A stretch of 38,511 nt of DNA from Patescibacteria group bacterium (GCA_029210915.1 JARGGJ010000014.1:1-38511); one strand, 5' to 3'. Counted from the stretch's first letter, positions 1 through 7,904 are shown. Numbers and translations are program-made. Notes: a model not told the origin generated them from the letters alone.

Positions 1-82
1 AAACCCTGAACTACGAACCGCCCATCAATTTTCATTATCTTAATCATAATTTGTTACCGATGTACCCTTCAAGTACAAAGGG

Positions 83-111
83 TTGACATTTACTGCATTT
101 TCTGCTAAATT
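83..111 (+). promoter_or_regulatory. Sigma70-type promoter, upstream of the kinase pair
   Basis: TTGACA at 83-88, a 17-nt spacer, and TAAATT at 106-111 preceded by TGC (extended -10). It would start transcription near 118, ahead of the second promoter at 136-164. Confidence 0.55.
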
Positions 112-135
112 CATACATCTTGAATTTTCAAGAAA

Positions 136-164
136 TTGACCTTCAAACCAGCCCCTTCTATAAT
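136..164 (+). promoter_or_regulatory. Sigma70-type promoter giving a leaderless transcript
   Basis: TTGACC at 136-141, a 17-nt spacer and a perfect TATAAT at 159-164. The expected start of transcription (about 171) coincides with the ATG at 172, so the first gene may have no 5' leader. This also rules out any start codon upstream of 165. Confidence 0.7.
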
Positions 165-171
165 GGAGAGT

Positions 172-429
172 ATGATGAAAATCTACTATTTTCCGCTAAA
201 AGAAAACGGACGCGAAGATAACGCTGTACCTATCACGCTTTTGCCTGATGGCAAGGTTGATATCTCTCAGCTTCCCGAAAAAATCAGAAATCATCTCAAC
301 TCCTTCGGCATACTAAACGAAATCAAATCCACAGCTGTTTTCCCCGAAGCCGGCAAAGCTTTTCTCGAAGCTCTTCTTGCCGCAACAAATCAAAAAATGC
401 GTTTCCGGGCAACGCCTGAAAAAATTTGA
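172..429 (+). CDS. Small conserved-looking protein paired with a kinase-like protein
   Basis: An 86-residue soluble protein. I do not recognise the family. It has no signal peptide or membrane segment. Its centre reads VPITLLPDG followed by a short acidic stretch, and it ends in RFRATPEKI. The start is placed at ATG 172 (ATG 175 is the alternative) because TATAAT at 159-164 sits seven bases upstream. Its TGA stop (427-429) is one base before the ATG of the kinase-like gene, so the two are very probably co-translated and may work together. A small partner encoded directly before a HipA/PI3K-fold protein resembles split HipA-type toxin systems such as HipST. I cannot show homology, so that comparison is speculative. 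Confidence 0.75.
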   Translation: MMKIYYFPLKENGREDNAVPITLLPDGKVDISQLPEKIRNHLNSFGILNEIKSTAVFPEAGKAFLEALLAATNQKMRFRATPEKI

Positions 430-430
430 T

Positions 431-1852
431 ATGCTCGAAGCTTCTCCATCACCACAAAACGTTCCAAAAAAACCGGGTCAAGAAACCCGCGAAATATTTT
501 TATTAAACCCATTTTCCGAAACGGGTTCTTTTATTTCCGATAATCAAAAAAAGCTTAATGCCTATAACGCCAAACATCATCACGAAACAGAACGATCTGC
601 AAATTTAGCTGCGGATATCGAAACTAAACTGGATTCTGTTTTGGCAGACAGAAAAAATATCGATGCCTTATCCTTTCGCAAATCATTATGCGAAGCTCCA
701 ATAATTACTCGCTCCAACATTGGTTCCGGCAGTAACAATTCCGTTGAACAAGTTATCCTTAATTCCGATGAAAAAGGTGAACTCATCACTTTTGCCAAAA
801 ACGAAACAGGTGAAACTTTTTATCTTATCGATTCAGAGCAAAATGTATTTAAACTTTCACAAACTGTAAACGAAACCGGTGAAATCGAAATTAAACGCGG
901 TATAATCACGGGCGAGTATAAATCTCAAATTGAAAAACTTTTAATTGAGCGAAATAAAAGTGAATCTAAACGTCGTTTTGATGTAGCCGGCTATTACGAC
1001 ATTCCCATGGATTCCATACCGGTTGATGAAGATATTATAGGGCTAAAATACATGGATCGCGGACATGCCGTAAGATCAGAATACGTATCCAGTGTTATCG
1101 ATATTTTATTAAACCTCGACGCCAGTCAGCAGACATCTCTCCGTATCGAAAACGGCACTTTATCATCTTTTCAATTGCAAGCCCCCGGCGAAGCACTAAC
1201 TTCAAACGCACTGGATAACTTTTTGGAAAACAAATCCAAATGTTCCGGAGCAAAATCTTTGATGCGCTTAGCTTGTTTGGATTTCCTAATAAAACAAGCC
1301 GACAGACACATCGATAATATATTTTATGATGAAAAAAGCCAAAAATATTCGGGCATAGATAATGGTGGAGCAAACGAACTTTCTGTAGACGGTGAAGTAT
1401 CTCTACCAAACGGCGAAACGTATAAAATGGGAATGCCTGTAGACACCTACATTTCCATTCCCCTAGACATGGTTTATATGGACGAAGAGTGGCAAATCGA
1501 CAAAGAAGCTCTTACCAAAATGCGAGAACTGTATTTCAATATTCTAAATTATATTAAATATATAAACGGAGAATTATCTCCCGAAGAATCCGCCGACTTA
1601 CCCGAACATGTCAGACACGGACGTGACGCCAAAATTATTAGCGATTCTTACAAACTTTTACACGAGCGCTTAGATGAAGATGGTAATCCAATTCCCGAAA
1701 CCACCAAAATAGCCAAACATGAAGCCAACGAATTCATGAAACGTCTCGCGTACTTAATTACATACAAAAGGCCGCCCAAATTAAAAAAAGATAATCACTC
1801 CGAACAGATGATCCCGATTGTTAAAATCATGCTCCAAAGATACGGTCGCTAA
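431..1852 (+). CDS. PI3/4-kinase- or HipA-like kinase-fold protein
   Basis: A 473-residue protein. About residue 300 it has the pattern D-x(3-5)-Q-A-DRHIDN followed some 15 residues later by GIDNGGA. DRHxxN with a following IDNG is the catalytic and metal-binding signature of the PI3/4-kinase and HipA atypical kinase folds. Near residue 100 the segment GSGSNNSV could be the glycine-rich ATP loop. The start is placed at ATG 431, one base after the TGA of the preceding gene. An in-frame ATG at 377 lies inside that gene and is less likely. The substrate is unknown. A HipA-like protein kinase, a lipid-kinase relative or a pseudokinase are all possible. Expression probably depends on the promoters before the first gene. 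Confidence 0.7.
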   Translation: MLEASPSPQNVPKKPGQETREIFLLNPFSETGSFISDNQKKLNAYNAKHHHETERSANLAADIETKLDSVLADRKNIDALSFRKSLCEAPIITRSNIGSGSNNSVEQVILNSDEKGELITFAKNETGETFYLIDSEQNVFKLSQTVNETGEIEIKRGIITGEYKSQIEKLLIERNKSESKRRFDVAGYYDIPMDSIPVDEDIIGLKYMDRGHAVRSEYVSSVIDILLNLDASQQTSLRIENGTLSSFQLQAPGEALTSNALDNFLENKSKCSGAKSLMRLACLDFLIKQADRHIDNIFYDEKSQKYSGIDNGGANELSVDGEVSLPNGETYKMGMPVDTYISIPLDMVYMDEEWQIDKEALTKMRELYFNILNYIKYINGELSPEESADLPEHVRHGRDAKIISDSYKLLHERLDEDGNPIPETTKIAKHEANEFMKRLAYLITYKRPPKLKKDNHSEQMIPIVKIMLQRYGR

Positions 1853-1876
1853 ACACACAAAAATATCAAATAATCA

Positions 1877-1922
1877 ATAGCAAATAGCAAGAGAAGCTTA
1901 AGTAACTCTTGCTATTTGCTAT
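1877..1922. repeat. Long intergenic palindrome, copy 1
   Basis: Arms ATAGCAAATAGCAAGAG and CTCTTGCTATTTGCTAT pair perfectly over 17 bp around a 12-nt loop. A second copy at 20905-20960 has the same arms, but its loop is the reverse complement. It lies between the kinase-like gene and tdk and may act as a terminator, although no T-run follows directly. Confidence 0.8.
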
Positions 1923-1946
1923 TTGCGATTATAAAATAGCGTAAAT

Positions 1947-2519
1947 ATGACTCAAACAAACCATGGCTCCTTAGAGATAATCTGCGGTTGCATGAGCTCG
2001 GGCAAAAGCGAAGAGCTGATTCGCCGTTTGCGCCGAGCCACAATAGCCAAACAAAAGGTAATTGTTTTCAAACCCGGCATCGACGACCGAACTGCGGATA
2101 CGCAAATAGCCTCTCGTAATGGTGTACTTTACGAAGCTATTCCCATCAGCAATATCAACGACATCAACAACCATCTTACCGACGATATTAAGGTCATCGC
2201 TTTTGACGAAGTGCAATTTTTCCCCGATGAACTCATCCAATTCATCCGCGATTTAACCGCATCCGGCCGCCGAGTAATCACCGCCGGTTTAGATACGGAT
2301 TTCCGCGGTCAATCATTCAATATAATTGCTCCCCTATTGGCTGAAGCGGATCGCGTTAGCAAATTGGACGCCGTGTGCATGCAATGTGGAGAAAAAGCTA
2401 CTCGCAGTCAGCGATTTATAAATGGCGAACCGGCACCATTCGATGCTCCGCAAATAGTTGTTGGTGGCGATGAAATGTACGAAGCAAGATGCCGAACCTG
2501 CCATACCGTACCGAGATAA
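1947..2519 (+). CDS. tdk: Thymidine kinase (type II, TK1-like)
   Basis: Phosphorylates thymidine to dTMP with ATP, a nucleoside salvage step that suits an organism dependent on imported precursors. The 190-residue length is usual for the family. The P-loop is GCMSSGKS (residues 14-21) and the Walker B-type motif is DEVQFF (87-92). The C-terminal zinc lasso has CMQC (144-147) and CRTC (182-185), so both the ATPase core and the lid look intact. The ATG has no clear Shine-Dalgarno. A TATAAA at 1930-1935 lies 11 bases upstream, so the leader may be only a few bases long. It stands alone between palindromic repeats. Confidence 0.97.
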   Translation: MTQTNHGSLEIICGCMSSGKSEELIRRLRRATIAKQKVIVFKPGIDDRTADTQIASRNGVLYEAIPISNINDINNHLTDDIKVIAFDEVQFFPDELIQFIRDLTASGRRVITAGLDTDFRGQSFNIIAPLLAEADRVSKLDAVCMQCGEKATRSQRFINGEPAPFDAPQIVVGGDEMYEARCRTCHTVPR

Positions 2520-2533
2520 AAGATTAAAGTAAC

Positions 2534-2580
2534 AAGTTCATCAAGAGCATTTAAAAACACTCTTGATGAACTTTAATCTT
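2534..2580. repeat. Intergenic inverted repeat (TTCATCAAGAG family), copy 1
   Basis: AAGTTCATCAAGAG at 2534-2547 pairs with CTCTTGATGAACTT at 2560-2573, directly downstream of tdk. Related copies are at 18005-18056 and 28561-28640. It probably acts as a 3' stem-loop for tdk or is a dispersed repeat. Confidence 0.75.
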
Positions 2581-2633
2581 GATGAACTTTTATCTAAATA
2601 TAAAAGCCGACCTATTCGATCGGCGAGTACGCC

Positions 2634-3074
2634 TTAACGGCGGTGATAACGTCTATCCTGACGCTTTTTGTTTTGCTTGCGCTTATCCGCCTTTTGCCTC
2701 TTATGCTTCTGCGGGGCAATGAGCGGCCTCGCCGAGTAGTGCCGGGTCGGGCGAGCTTCATGATACCGGCGCGATGGAGCCGGGCGATGCACATACCGCG
2801 GAGGCCTGTGCCTTGGCGGTCGATGCGCGCGTTGCGGAGGCGAGTATCTTTCTTGATGCCTTGCATAACCCTGATTGTGGTGATGCGATCCGTAGTAGCC
2901 TCGCGTTGTACGATATTGAGGCGTATGATGCACAACCACCGTTCGGTGCTCTACCGGCGGTGGAGCCGAAGTATACCCTACATAATACGGGCGAGTATGA
3001 GTATGAACCGTGCATGCAGATGATGCTAAAACAATGAAAAAGAACAAAGAAACAAGTACGAGTTTTTTGTACAT
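2634..3074 (-). CDS. Small His/Arg/Tyr-rich lipoprotein
   Basis: A 146-residue secreted protein of unknown family. The N-terminus is a lipoprotein signal peptide: basic start, hydrophobic run to about residue 17, and a lipobox ending LASSAC with the acylated Cys at about 21. The mature part is low in complexity and strongly basic, full of His, Arg, Tyr and Pro, with a Lys/Arg tail. That suggests binding to an anionic partner (cell-wall polymer, nucleic acid) or to metal, but nothing in it is diagnostic. A strong AAGGAGG site lies before the ATG, and a promoter lies at 3095-3123. The overlapping frames on both strands are shadows caused by its biased composition. Confidence 0.8.
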   Translation of the reverse strand: MYKKLVLVSLFFFIVLASSACTVHTHTRPYYVGYTSAPPPVEHRTVVVHHTPQYRTTRGYYGSHHHNQGYARHQERYSPPQRAHRPPRHRPPRYVHRPAPSRRYHEARPTRHYSARPLIAPQKHKRQKADKRKQNKKRQDRRYHRR

Positions 3075-3094
3075 CCTGACTCCTCCTTATTTAG

Positions 3095-3123
3095 AACATA
3101 GCGGAAAAAGCACTTTTTGTCAA
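3095..3123 (-). promoter_or_regulatory. Sigma70-type promoter of the lipoprotein gene
   Basis: On the minus strand, TTGACA (3123-3118), a 17-nt spacer, and TATGTT (3100-3095). It shares the string TTGACAAAAAGTG with the rpsP promoter at 17405-17433. Confidence 0.7.
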
Positions 3124-3353
3124 TGCGGGCTCAACCCCAAGCCACAACTAAGCTGAAGCCAGCTGAGCTGGCTGAGCTTTGCCTTTTCAGGGGTTTGTTC
3201 AAACAAGTTCAAAAAGTCTTCCCGACAAAGGACCTGACTACCTCGCAAACCAGCCCGCCTGCCAAGCAGAGCGAGGCGGCCAGGGCGACGCGTTGCGGGC
3301 AGGGATTTAGAGGGTTTAACTTTATGAACTTTATAAACTTTTAACTTGATAGA
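3124..3353. other. Intergenic region with palindromes
   Basis: No gene seen. It contains the near-perfect palindrome AGCCAGCTGAGCTGGCT, a GC-rich block beginning GCCCGC and ending GCGGGC, and a short run of the AACTTTATG/AACTTTATA words. The 75-codon plus-strand frame here has repeat-derived sequence and no ribosome-binding site. Confidence 0.6.
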
Positions 3354-4706
3354 CTAAGCAATATAAAGCTGCCCATCCTCCTGATCTTCCATATACTCCA
3401 CCTCCGCCGGTTGCCCCAAAATGTTATCAAAAAAATTCGCCACATCATCATTCGGTTTTAGTTGTGATATTGTCACGGGTTTTATCAAACTTAATCCTTC
3501 GAAATCTCGGCATCGCGAAAGCGCGACATAAATTTGCCCTGCGGCAAATGCACCTCGTCCAAGATCTAGAGTTACTTTATTGAATGTCTTTCCCTGGCTT
3601 TTATGAATCGTAACCGCCCAAGCCAGCCTAAGTGGTATCTGTTTAAAGCTCCCGATCTCTTCCTGAGTCAATTCCTGTGTACGCTTATTGTACTTACTGC
3701 GGTGGATATTCCATTTATAAACCTCGATCTTTACCGGCTCCACAACATCATCCAATTGTACGGTTACACATGGGCTTTCGCCATCCGTGATATCTACCAC
3801 AAAACCCAAACTCCCGTTCACATATTGCCCCTTCAAATCATTGGCGACACACATCACACGCGCGCCAACTTTCAAAACCAAATGCACATCAGTTGGCGTA
3901 TCTTTTTCTTTAAACTTCCCATCTACAACTCCCTCAAAGATAAAAAAGTCGGATTGAATCTCTCCTAACTTTCGCTGATTGATAAAATCCGCCGCTTCAT
4001 TTGTTGGTGTAAGCAAAATCGAATCCTCCGGCGGTTCACCATTTATTATCCTGCTATTTATTTTAGATAACTGAGCCGGCGTAACATCCCTGTTTCTAAT
4101 CGCATTTAAGAGCTCTATAAAATCCTCATCATTCTGACGATAAATCTTCGACAGCTCTGCATGATCAACTTCGTTCATTGCATGTAAATTCTTGTAAGCC
4201 AATGATGAGAAAAAATACGGCGTTTGATATTTCTGATCAAACTCTCCTCTATCATAAGATGTCACAACCGGCGGTAACTGATACAAGTCCCCAATTCCAA
4301 TGATGCGAACCCCGCCAAACGGCCTTTTATCTTGCCTGATAATTTGCAAAAACAAATCCATAGCATCAAACAAATCCGCCCTAACCATCGAAATCTCATC
4401 GATGATGATGGTTTCAATTTTTCGATATATCTCGGGCTTCTTCCGCGACTCGGCCTCCATCCTTGCTGTCGCAAGATCTACCGATGGCGGTATCTTAAAA
4501 AACCTGTGTATCGTCTCCCCGCCTACATTTAGAGCCGCGACACCGGTTGGTGCCAAAACCGGAGATCTCTTTTTGCACTGATCTACAAAATATCTCAACA
4601 AGGTACTCTTGCCCGTGCCGGCTCGCCCGGTTATAAAAACAAAAGCCTTGCCATCACGTATTTTATGCAAAGCCCCATCAAATTCGGGCGTTCTTTCTAA
4701 ATTCAT
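3354..4706 (-). CDS. PIF1-like superfamily 1 DNA helicase
   Basis: A 450-residue ATP-dependent DNA helicase of the PIF1/RecD-like group, expected to unwind DNA 5' to 3' in repair or replication. Motif I is GRAGTGKS (27-34), motif II is IIIDEIS (100-106), and motif III is GDLYQLPP (139-146). The C-terminal UvrD-like half has GQYVNGSLG and the final signature TIHKSQGKTF followed by YVALSRCR. All key motifs are intact. Its length is typical for a bacterial PIF1-like protein without extra domains. The ATG has no clear Shine-Dalgarno. A TTGACA on the minus strand at about 4737-4742 may drive it, back to back with the tRNA promoter. Bacterial members often sit in accessory or phage-linked places, but the composition here matches the backbone. 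Confidence 0.93.
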   Translation of the reverse strand: MNLERTPEFDGALHKIRDGKAFVFITGRAGTGKSTLLRYFVDQCKKRSPVLAPTGVAALNVGGETIHRFFKIPPSVDLATARMEAESRKKPEIYRKIETIIIDEISMVRADLFDAMDLFLQIIRQDKRPFGGVRIIGIGDLYQLPPVVTSYDRGEFDQKYQTPYFFSSLAYKNLHAMNEVDHAELSKIYRQNDEDFIELLNAIRNRDVTPAQLSKINSRIINGEPPEDSILLTPTNEAADFINQRKLGEIQSDFFIFEGVVDGKFKEKDTPTDVHLVLKVGARVMCVANDLKGQYVNGSLGFVVDITDGESPCVTVQLDDVVEPVKIEVYKWNIHRSKYNKRTQELTQEEIGSFKQIPLRLAWAVTIHKSQGKTFNKVTLDLGRGAFAAGQIYVALSRCRDFEGLSLIKPVTISQLKPNDDVANFFDNILGQPAEVEYMEDQEDGQLYIA

Positions 4707-4757
4707 TTCGGTATATTGTGTGGTTTGGGAGACTCTATGTCAATTACAAATTTACCC

Positions 4758-4786
4758 TTGACAGAAACCCTAAGCTTTCCTATAAT
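4758..4786 (+). promoter_or_regulatory. Consensus promoter of tRNA-Glu
   Basis: TTGACA (4758-4763), a 17-nt spacer and TATAAT (4781-4786) make a perfect sigma70 promoter, as expected for a stable RNA. Transcription would begin near 4793. Confidence 0.9.
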
Positions 4787-4826
4787 ATCCCCACAATTCA
4801 CAAATCGATATTCGTAGTTCGACTTG

Positions 4827-4855
4827 TACCCCGTAGCTCTTTGAGCGTAGGGGTA
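4827..4855 (+). other. Hairpin in the tRNA precursor leader
   Basis: TACCCC (4827-4832) pairs with GGGGTA (4850-4855), with a further GCTC/GAGC stem inside. It lies in the 5' leader of the tRNA transcript and may mark a processing site or be a repeat relic. Confidence 0.5.
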
Positions 4856-4876
4856 TGTTCGAAATTCGAATTAAAT

Positions 4877-4951
4877 GGCCCGTTCGTCTAGTGGTTAGGA
4901 CATCAGGTTTTCATCCTGAAAGCAGGGGTTCGATTCCCCTACGGGCTACCA
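4877..4951 (+). tRNA. tRNA-Glu (anticodon UUC)
   Basis: The cloverleaf is complete. The acceptor arms are GGCCCGT and ACGGGCT with a terminal G-U pair. The anticodon stem is CAGG/CCTG around a loop carrying TTC. The T-arm is AGGGGTTCGATTCCCCT. The discriminator is A at 4948 and CCA is encoded at 4949-4951. A consensus promoter lies upstream and an intrinsic terminator follows, so it is a single-gene transcript. Confidence 0.97.
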
Positions 4952-4953
4952 AC

Positions 4954-4979
4954 AAAAAATCCCTTTTACGGGATTTTTT
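4954..4979 (+). terminator. Intrinsic terminator of tRNA-Glu
   Basis: AAAAAATCCC pairs with GGGATTTTTT around TTTTAC, and the 3' arm supplies the T-run. Confidence 0.9.
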
Positions 4980-5048
4980 GTAATAACCAATTTCCAATCT
5001 CCAATAACCAAAGAGAATCTAACGTTGAAAAATATTATTTAAAAAAAT

Positions 5049-5088
5049 ATCCCGTTTGCAACCTGGTGAATCCAGATGCAAACGGGAT
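5049..5088 (-). terminator. Terminator of the 7-gene minus-strand operon
   Basis: ATCCCGTTTGCA pairs perfectly over 12 bp with TGCAAACGGGAT, with a further CTGG/CCAG stem inside. On the minus strand the hairpin is followed by the T-run complementary to 5041-5047. It lies just past the last gene (stop at 5111). Confidence 0.85.
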
Positions 5089-5110
5089 GATATGAGAAAG
5101 TACTAAGTAG

Positions 5111-5581
5111 TTACTCGCGAACAGCCAAATATTTTGTCACTCCCCAGGTTCCATTAAGACCCATCACAGGAAGAGTTAGCGACCAGCCAAAACAATCCCA
5201 ATACACAGTGGCTACACCCTCCCAATGGTTCACGCGCTTTTTCGAGCCCAAGGCTATAACGCCGTCAGAGAACTCGATCGAATGTGCTTTGAAGCAAGAA
5301 ATGAATTCCTCATACAATGCCGGTCGCAAACCTACATTTGCCATTTCTCGAAGGATTGTGTCTTCATGACCGCAATCAGATACGAAAAACACAAAATCCA
5401 ATTCCCGGCTTTCACGAGACACATTAAGGCAGTCTCCAACCGCCTCAAACATATTCTCACGAAGCTCAATATCATAATCCTCATCAACATCTCTACCAAA
5501 GATTTTTCGCAACTCGTCATAACTCGGCTGAACATATTCAACCAGAGCCCTGAACACCTGATGTTGTTTATTAACCGTCAT
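5111..5581 (-). CDS. Hypothetical protein, last gene of the helicase/DHH operon
   Basis: A 156-residue soluble protein that I do not recognise. The start is set at the ATG at 5581, reading MTVNKQHQ, because GGAGG lies just upstream. The longer frame back to 5716 adds a low-quality N-terminus across non-coding DNA. The first half is acidic (for example GRDVDEDYDIELREN) and the second half is mixed alpha/beta with Trp and Tyr near the end (YWDCFGWSLTL). There are no membrane segments or recognised catalytic motifs. It is followed by the operon terminator. Confidence 0.7.
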   Translation of the reverse strand: MTVNKQHQVFRALVEYVQPSYDELRKIFGRDVDEDYDIELRENMFEAVGDCLNVSRESRELDFVFFVSDCGHEDTILREMANVGLRPALYEEFISCFKAHSIEFSDGVIALGSKKRVNHWEGVATVYWDCFGWSLTLPVMGLNGTWGVTKYLAVRE

Positions 5582-5639
5582 GACTGCCTCCTTTTTGTTT
5601 TGTGATTTTGTTTTGGAGTTTGAATTGGCGACCCGACAA

Positions 5640-5663
5640 CTTGGTTCCACAAGTGAAACCAAG
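5640..5663. promoter_or_regulatory. 24-bp near-perfect palindrome upstream of the last operon gene
   Basis: CTTGGTT at 5640-5646 mirrors AACCAAG at 5657-5663, with CAC/GTG inside, about 60 bp before the start of the 156-aa gene. It could be an operator or a small RNA hairpin; function unknown. Confidence 0.4.
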
Positions 5664-5752
5664 GGGAGAGAGTCGGATAACCAATTCAACCCGGAAGCAG
5701 CAACAAGTTTCGCCACTGTTTCCGGAAAGCTTAAAGAACATTTTTATTCACA

Positions 5753-5804
5753 CCCTCTTGTCAAAGAGGGATATCTGGCGCCTTGGTGCCGGATTGGGAG
5801 ATTA
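5753..5804 (-). repeat. Double-hairpin repeat, copy at the end of the 134-aa gene
   Basis: CCCTCTT/AAGAGGG forms the first hairpin. TCTGGCGCC/GGTGCCGGA, with two G-U pairs, forms the second. TTGGGAGATTA closes the element. On the minus strand the gene's TAA stop (5804-5802) is the first three bases of the repeat end, TAATCTCCC. Confidence 0.85.
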
Positions 5805-6206
5805 CCGCCTGCTCACAACCTCCTCCGCAATCTGTGGTCGATGATGAGCCTCGGCAGCCTCCCGTGTTGGCGCGTTGACAACGTCCGCATGCTTTTTGTG
5901 TTGCGAGCAGTAACAAAGATCGCCAACCACACTCACAACCCAACCTTTCGGCAAGTTGTGCTTGGGTGCGATCTCTTCGCAAATCAAGAGGCTATGATAT
6001 ACCGCCTGGCATCGAACATGGCCTTCGGGAGTGGAGGCATGAGCTCGCTCATCCAGACGTTCATGCTCACGGATGAGTTCTGCGTGTTTCTTGAGCACAG
6101 CCTTGGCACTCGCAATTTCAGCCAAAGCTTCAGCATTCACTCGGCAAAAACCGCGCAGTGCTGATTGCCGAGTTTTTTTGACGTTTGTCCACTCAGCCTT
6201 ATTCAT
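5802..6206 (-). CDS. Hypothetical protein with an alanine-rich helical middle
   Basis: A 134-residue protein of no recognised family. The start at 6206 (MNKAEWTN) is chosen because AAAGGAAAG precedes it. The longer frame to 6302 runs through the repeated leader at 6227-6375. The middle is rich in Ala, Glu and Arg and likely helical. The C-terminal part has CEEIAP and CYCSQHKKH with four His/Cys that might bind metal. The stop codon TAA is formed at the junction with a double-hairpin repeat. It shares its upstream leader block with the helicase gene of the same operon. Confidence 0.65.
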   Translation of the reverse strand: MNKAEWTNVKKTRQSALRGFCRVNAEALAEIASAKAVLKKHAELIREHERLDERAHASTPEGHVRCQAVYHSLLICEEIAPKHNLPKGWVVSVVGDLCYCSQHKKHADVVNAPTREAAEAHHRPQIAEEVVSRR

Positions 6207-6226
6207 TTTCTTTCCTTTCTGTTTGT

Positions 6227-6375
6227 GTTTTTCTAAATCCACCTCACCATCCCCTGTTACAGCTCCCTTTATGAAAGGGAGACAGTTTAAATGCTTTAGC
6301 ATTTAAACAGAGGGAATCTTGCAGTAAATTCAGAAGAGGAGTTACACATGTAACTCCCCAAGAACCTCCTTTTCT
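6227..6375 (-). repeat. 150-bp direct repeat, copy 1 (leader of the 134-aa gene)
   Basis: Nearly identical to 10513-10660. It contains CTCCCTTT/AAAGGGAG, a 10-bp hairpin GTTTAAATGC/GCATTTAAAC, and GGAGTTACA/TGTAACTCC. The second hairpin differs from the other copy at two base pairs, with pairing kept. Confidence 0.85.
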
Positions 6376-6395
6376 AAAGAACATTTTTCAGCTTA

Positions 6396-6447
6396 CCCTC
6401 TTTAGCAAAGAGGGACATCCGGCGCCTAGGCGCCGGATTGGGAGATT
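6396..6447 (-). repeat. Double-hairpin repeat after the 483-aa gene
   Basis: CCCTCTTT/AAAGAGGG, then TCCGGCGCC/GGCGCCGGA (perfect), then TTGGGAGATTT. The gene's TAA is separated by five bases from the repeat end AATCTCCC. Confidence 0.85.
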
Positions 6448-6452
6448 TCAGT

Positions 6453-7904
6453 TTATCGCGATTTGGAAGATTTATGTGATTTCTTCCCTGCTCGCTTCTT
6501 CGCCTCCTTCGCCACTCCTCCAAACAATTGCCCCATATCAAACTTCTTGGGGTCTGCCGGAGTTTGTGGCTTATTCGATGAGGCTTTGTTCACGGCTTTG
6601 GCGATTCTCTGCTCATTCACGAGCTTGATCGCCGCTTCCAAAACCGCATCAACATCGCGGGCTTTGGAAAGGCTGTAAAAATCAGAGGTCGCGCCTCCGT
6701 TTCCCAACCTTCCCTTAATCGCCTGCTGGCGTCGCTCACGCCCGTAAGGCGCGGTCAGCTCATCCATGAGGATGTCTTCCGCGCTCGAGCTATGACGCTC
6801 CAAAGCACGCTCGGCGATTGCCTTGGCAACATTCAGAAGCCCTCCGGTAATACCGTAAGCTTCCAAATTCCGCGCCTCCGCCACCTCTTGCGCTTTGCGT
6901 TCCGCCACGCGCTTTTGCTCGGAGTTAACGAAGGCCGCTTCGACCTCCAGCTTAAGCTGTTCTGCCTTTACGGCGTAACGAGCTGCGCTGTATTCGTCGA
7001 CTATTTCGTATGCCAACGAGCACAATCTATCCCGCAGGCTCTTGGGAATCAATGCATCTCCGGAGCATTTCATTTCCAGATCCCTCAATTCCCCTTGCAA
7101 AGTACGAGCCTCGGCAATTTTCTGCTTCCGCTCGAGCTCCTCACGCTTTTGCTCACGAACCAGATCGAGGTAGGCGACTGCCTCGGAATGAAAACGCTCC
7201 GCCTCCTCTTCGTCTCGCGTCCAATAAACTTCAAAGTACGCGTCCGAAGAAAAATAGCGACTCGTACGCTGTCTTGCAACCCCATAGCCCATCAATGGCT
7301 CACCTGTTACAACACAGGTACCATACTGCAGAGCCTTCACACGTTGCACATGAGAGTTGGGATCCATGGGATCCGGCAACGTGATCTGCGGTTTGTCCAC
7401 GAACCTGGACCACTGGAGCACATTTGCCTTATCACGAAGCCTGGCTTTCAAAGAAACCAAGTCCGTGTCACGTTCCGAATTCCAGTAATCCAAATGAACA
7501 AAGATGCAAACCTCTCTACCATCAGGCAAAAAGATTCCCTCATCCGGAAGATCCTTCCAAGAGTATGTTTCCACCTCCTCCTGCGGGATCTCAACCTGCG
7601 GATGGGCGCCCTTTTGATAGAACACACTTCGCTCTCTGACAAGAACCATGAGTGTGTCGGGCGCTGTAGCAAGCACCTCGGCTTCCTGCGCCTCATCCAG
7701 AGGCGGAAGCCGCAAGCACTCCACATTTTGCACCTCGCCGGCACATCTGGCGCCGGCCAAGCACTCCTTCACGAGAGGCATCAAGTCAGTAGCGGTAAGG
7801 ATCGGAAAAATTTCCACCCCTGCCCGCATATTGAGCTCGCGAGCTCTCTGCAAAACTTGTCGGTTCGCCTCGAGCACGCTCTTCAAAGCTTCCAAATTTT
7901 CCAT
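6453..7904 (-). CDS. Large coiled-coil hypothetical protein with a basic tail
   Basis: A 483-residue protein that I do not recognise. Residues 1-200 look globular, with several Trp, Asp and Pro. Residues about 235-345 are a charged helical or coiled-coil stretch (EEEAERF, REELERKQK, AERKAQEVAEA). Residues 350-430 are again globular. The last 35 residues are a Lys/Ser-rich tail (KKRAGKKSHKSSKSR), suited to contacting nucleic acid. The GGAGGAGG site before the ATG is very strong, and a small CGAGT/ACTCG hairpin lies directly before it. The gene sits between the helicase and two small genes, so a role as helicase partner is a reasonable but unproved guess. Confidence 0.75.
   Translation of the reverse strand: MENLEALKSVLEANRQVLQRARELNMRAGVEIFPILTATDLMPLVKECLAGARCAGEVQNVECLRLPPLDEAQEAEVLATAPDTLMVLVRERSVFYQKGAHPQVEIPQEEVETYSWKDLPDEGIFLPDGREVCIFVHLDYWNSERDTDLVSLKARLRDKANVLQWSRFVDKPQITLPDPMDPNSHVQRVKALQYGTCVVTGEPLMGYGVARQRTSRYFSSDAYFEVYWTRDEEEAERFHSEAVAYLDLVREQKREELERKQKIAEARTLQGELRDLEMKCSGDALIPKSLRDRLCSLAYEIVDEYSAARYAVKAEQLKLEVEAAFVNSEQKRVAERKAQEVAEARNLEAYGITGGLLNVAKAIAERALERHSSSAEDILMDELTAPYGRERRQQAIKGRLGNGGATSDFYSLSKARDVDAVLEAAIKLVNEQRIAKAVNKASSNKPQTPADPKKFDMGQLFGGVAKEAKKRAGKKSHKSSKSR

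Noticed and set aside
2634-3037. Overlapping plus- and minus-strand frames of 85-126 codons over the lipoprotein gene
   Set aside because: Only the 146-aa minus-strand frame has a promoter, a ribosome site and a lipoprotein signal peptide.
3117-3344. 75-codon plus-strand frame downstream of the lipoprotein promoter
   Set aside because: It is made of palindromes and repeat words and has no ribosome site.
4877-5110. tRNA-Glu as integration site of the 5-13 kb accessory region
   Set aside because: No integrase was found, and I saw no second copy of the tRNA 3' end near 13 kb. The proximity may be chance.
5582-5716. N-terminal extension of the 156-aa protein, possibly a tRNA-like relic
   Set aside because: I could not form a cloverleaf. 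The extension lies upstream of a good ribosome site and contains a palindrome.
5580-6164. 194-codon plus-strand frame across the two small operon genes
   Set aside because: It crosses a palindrome, a repeat and two minus-strand starts with good ribosome sites.
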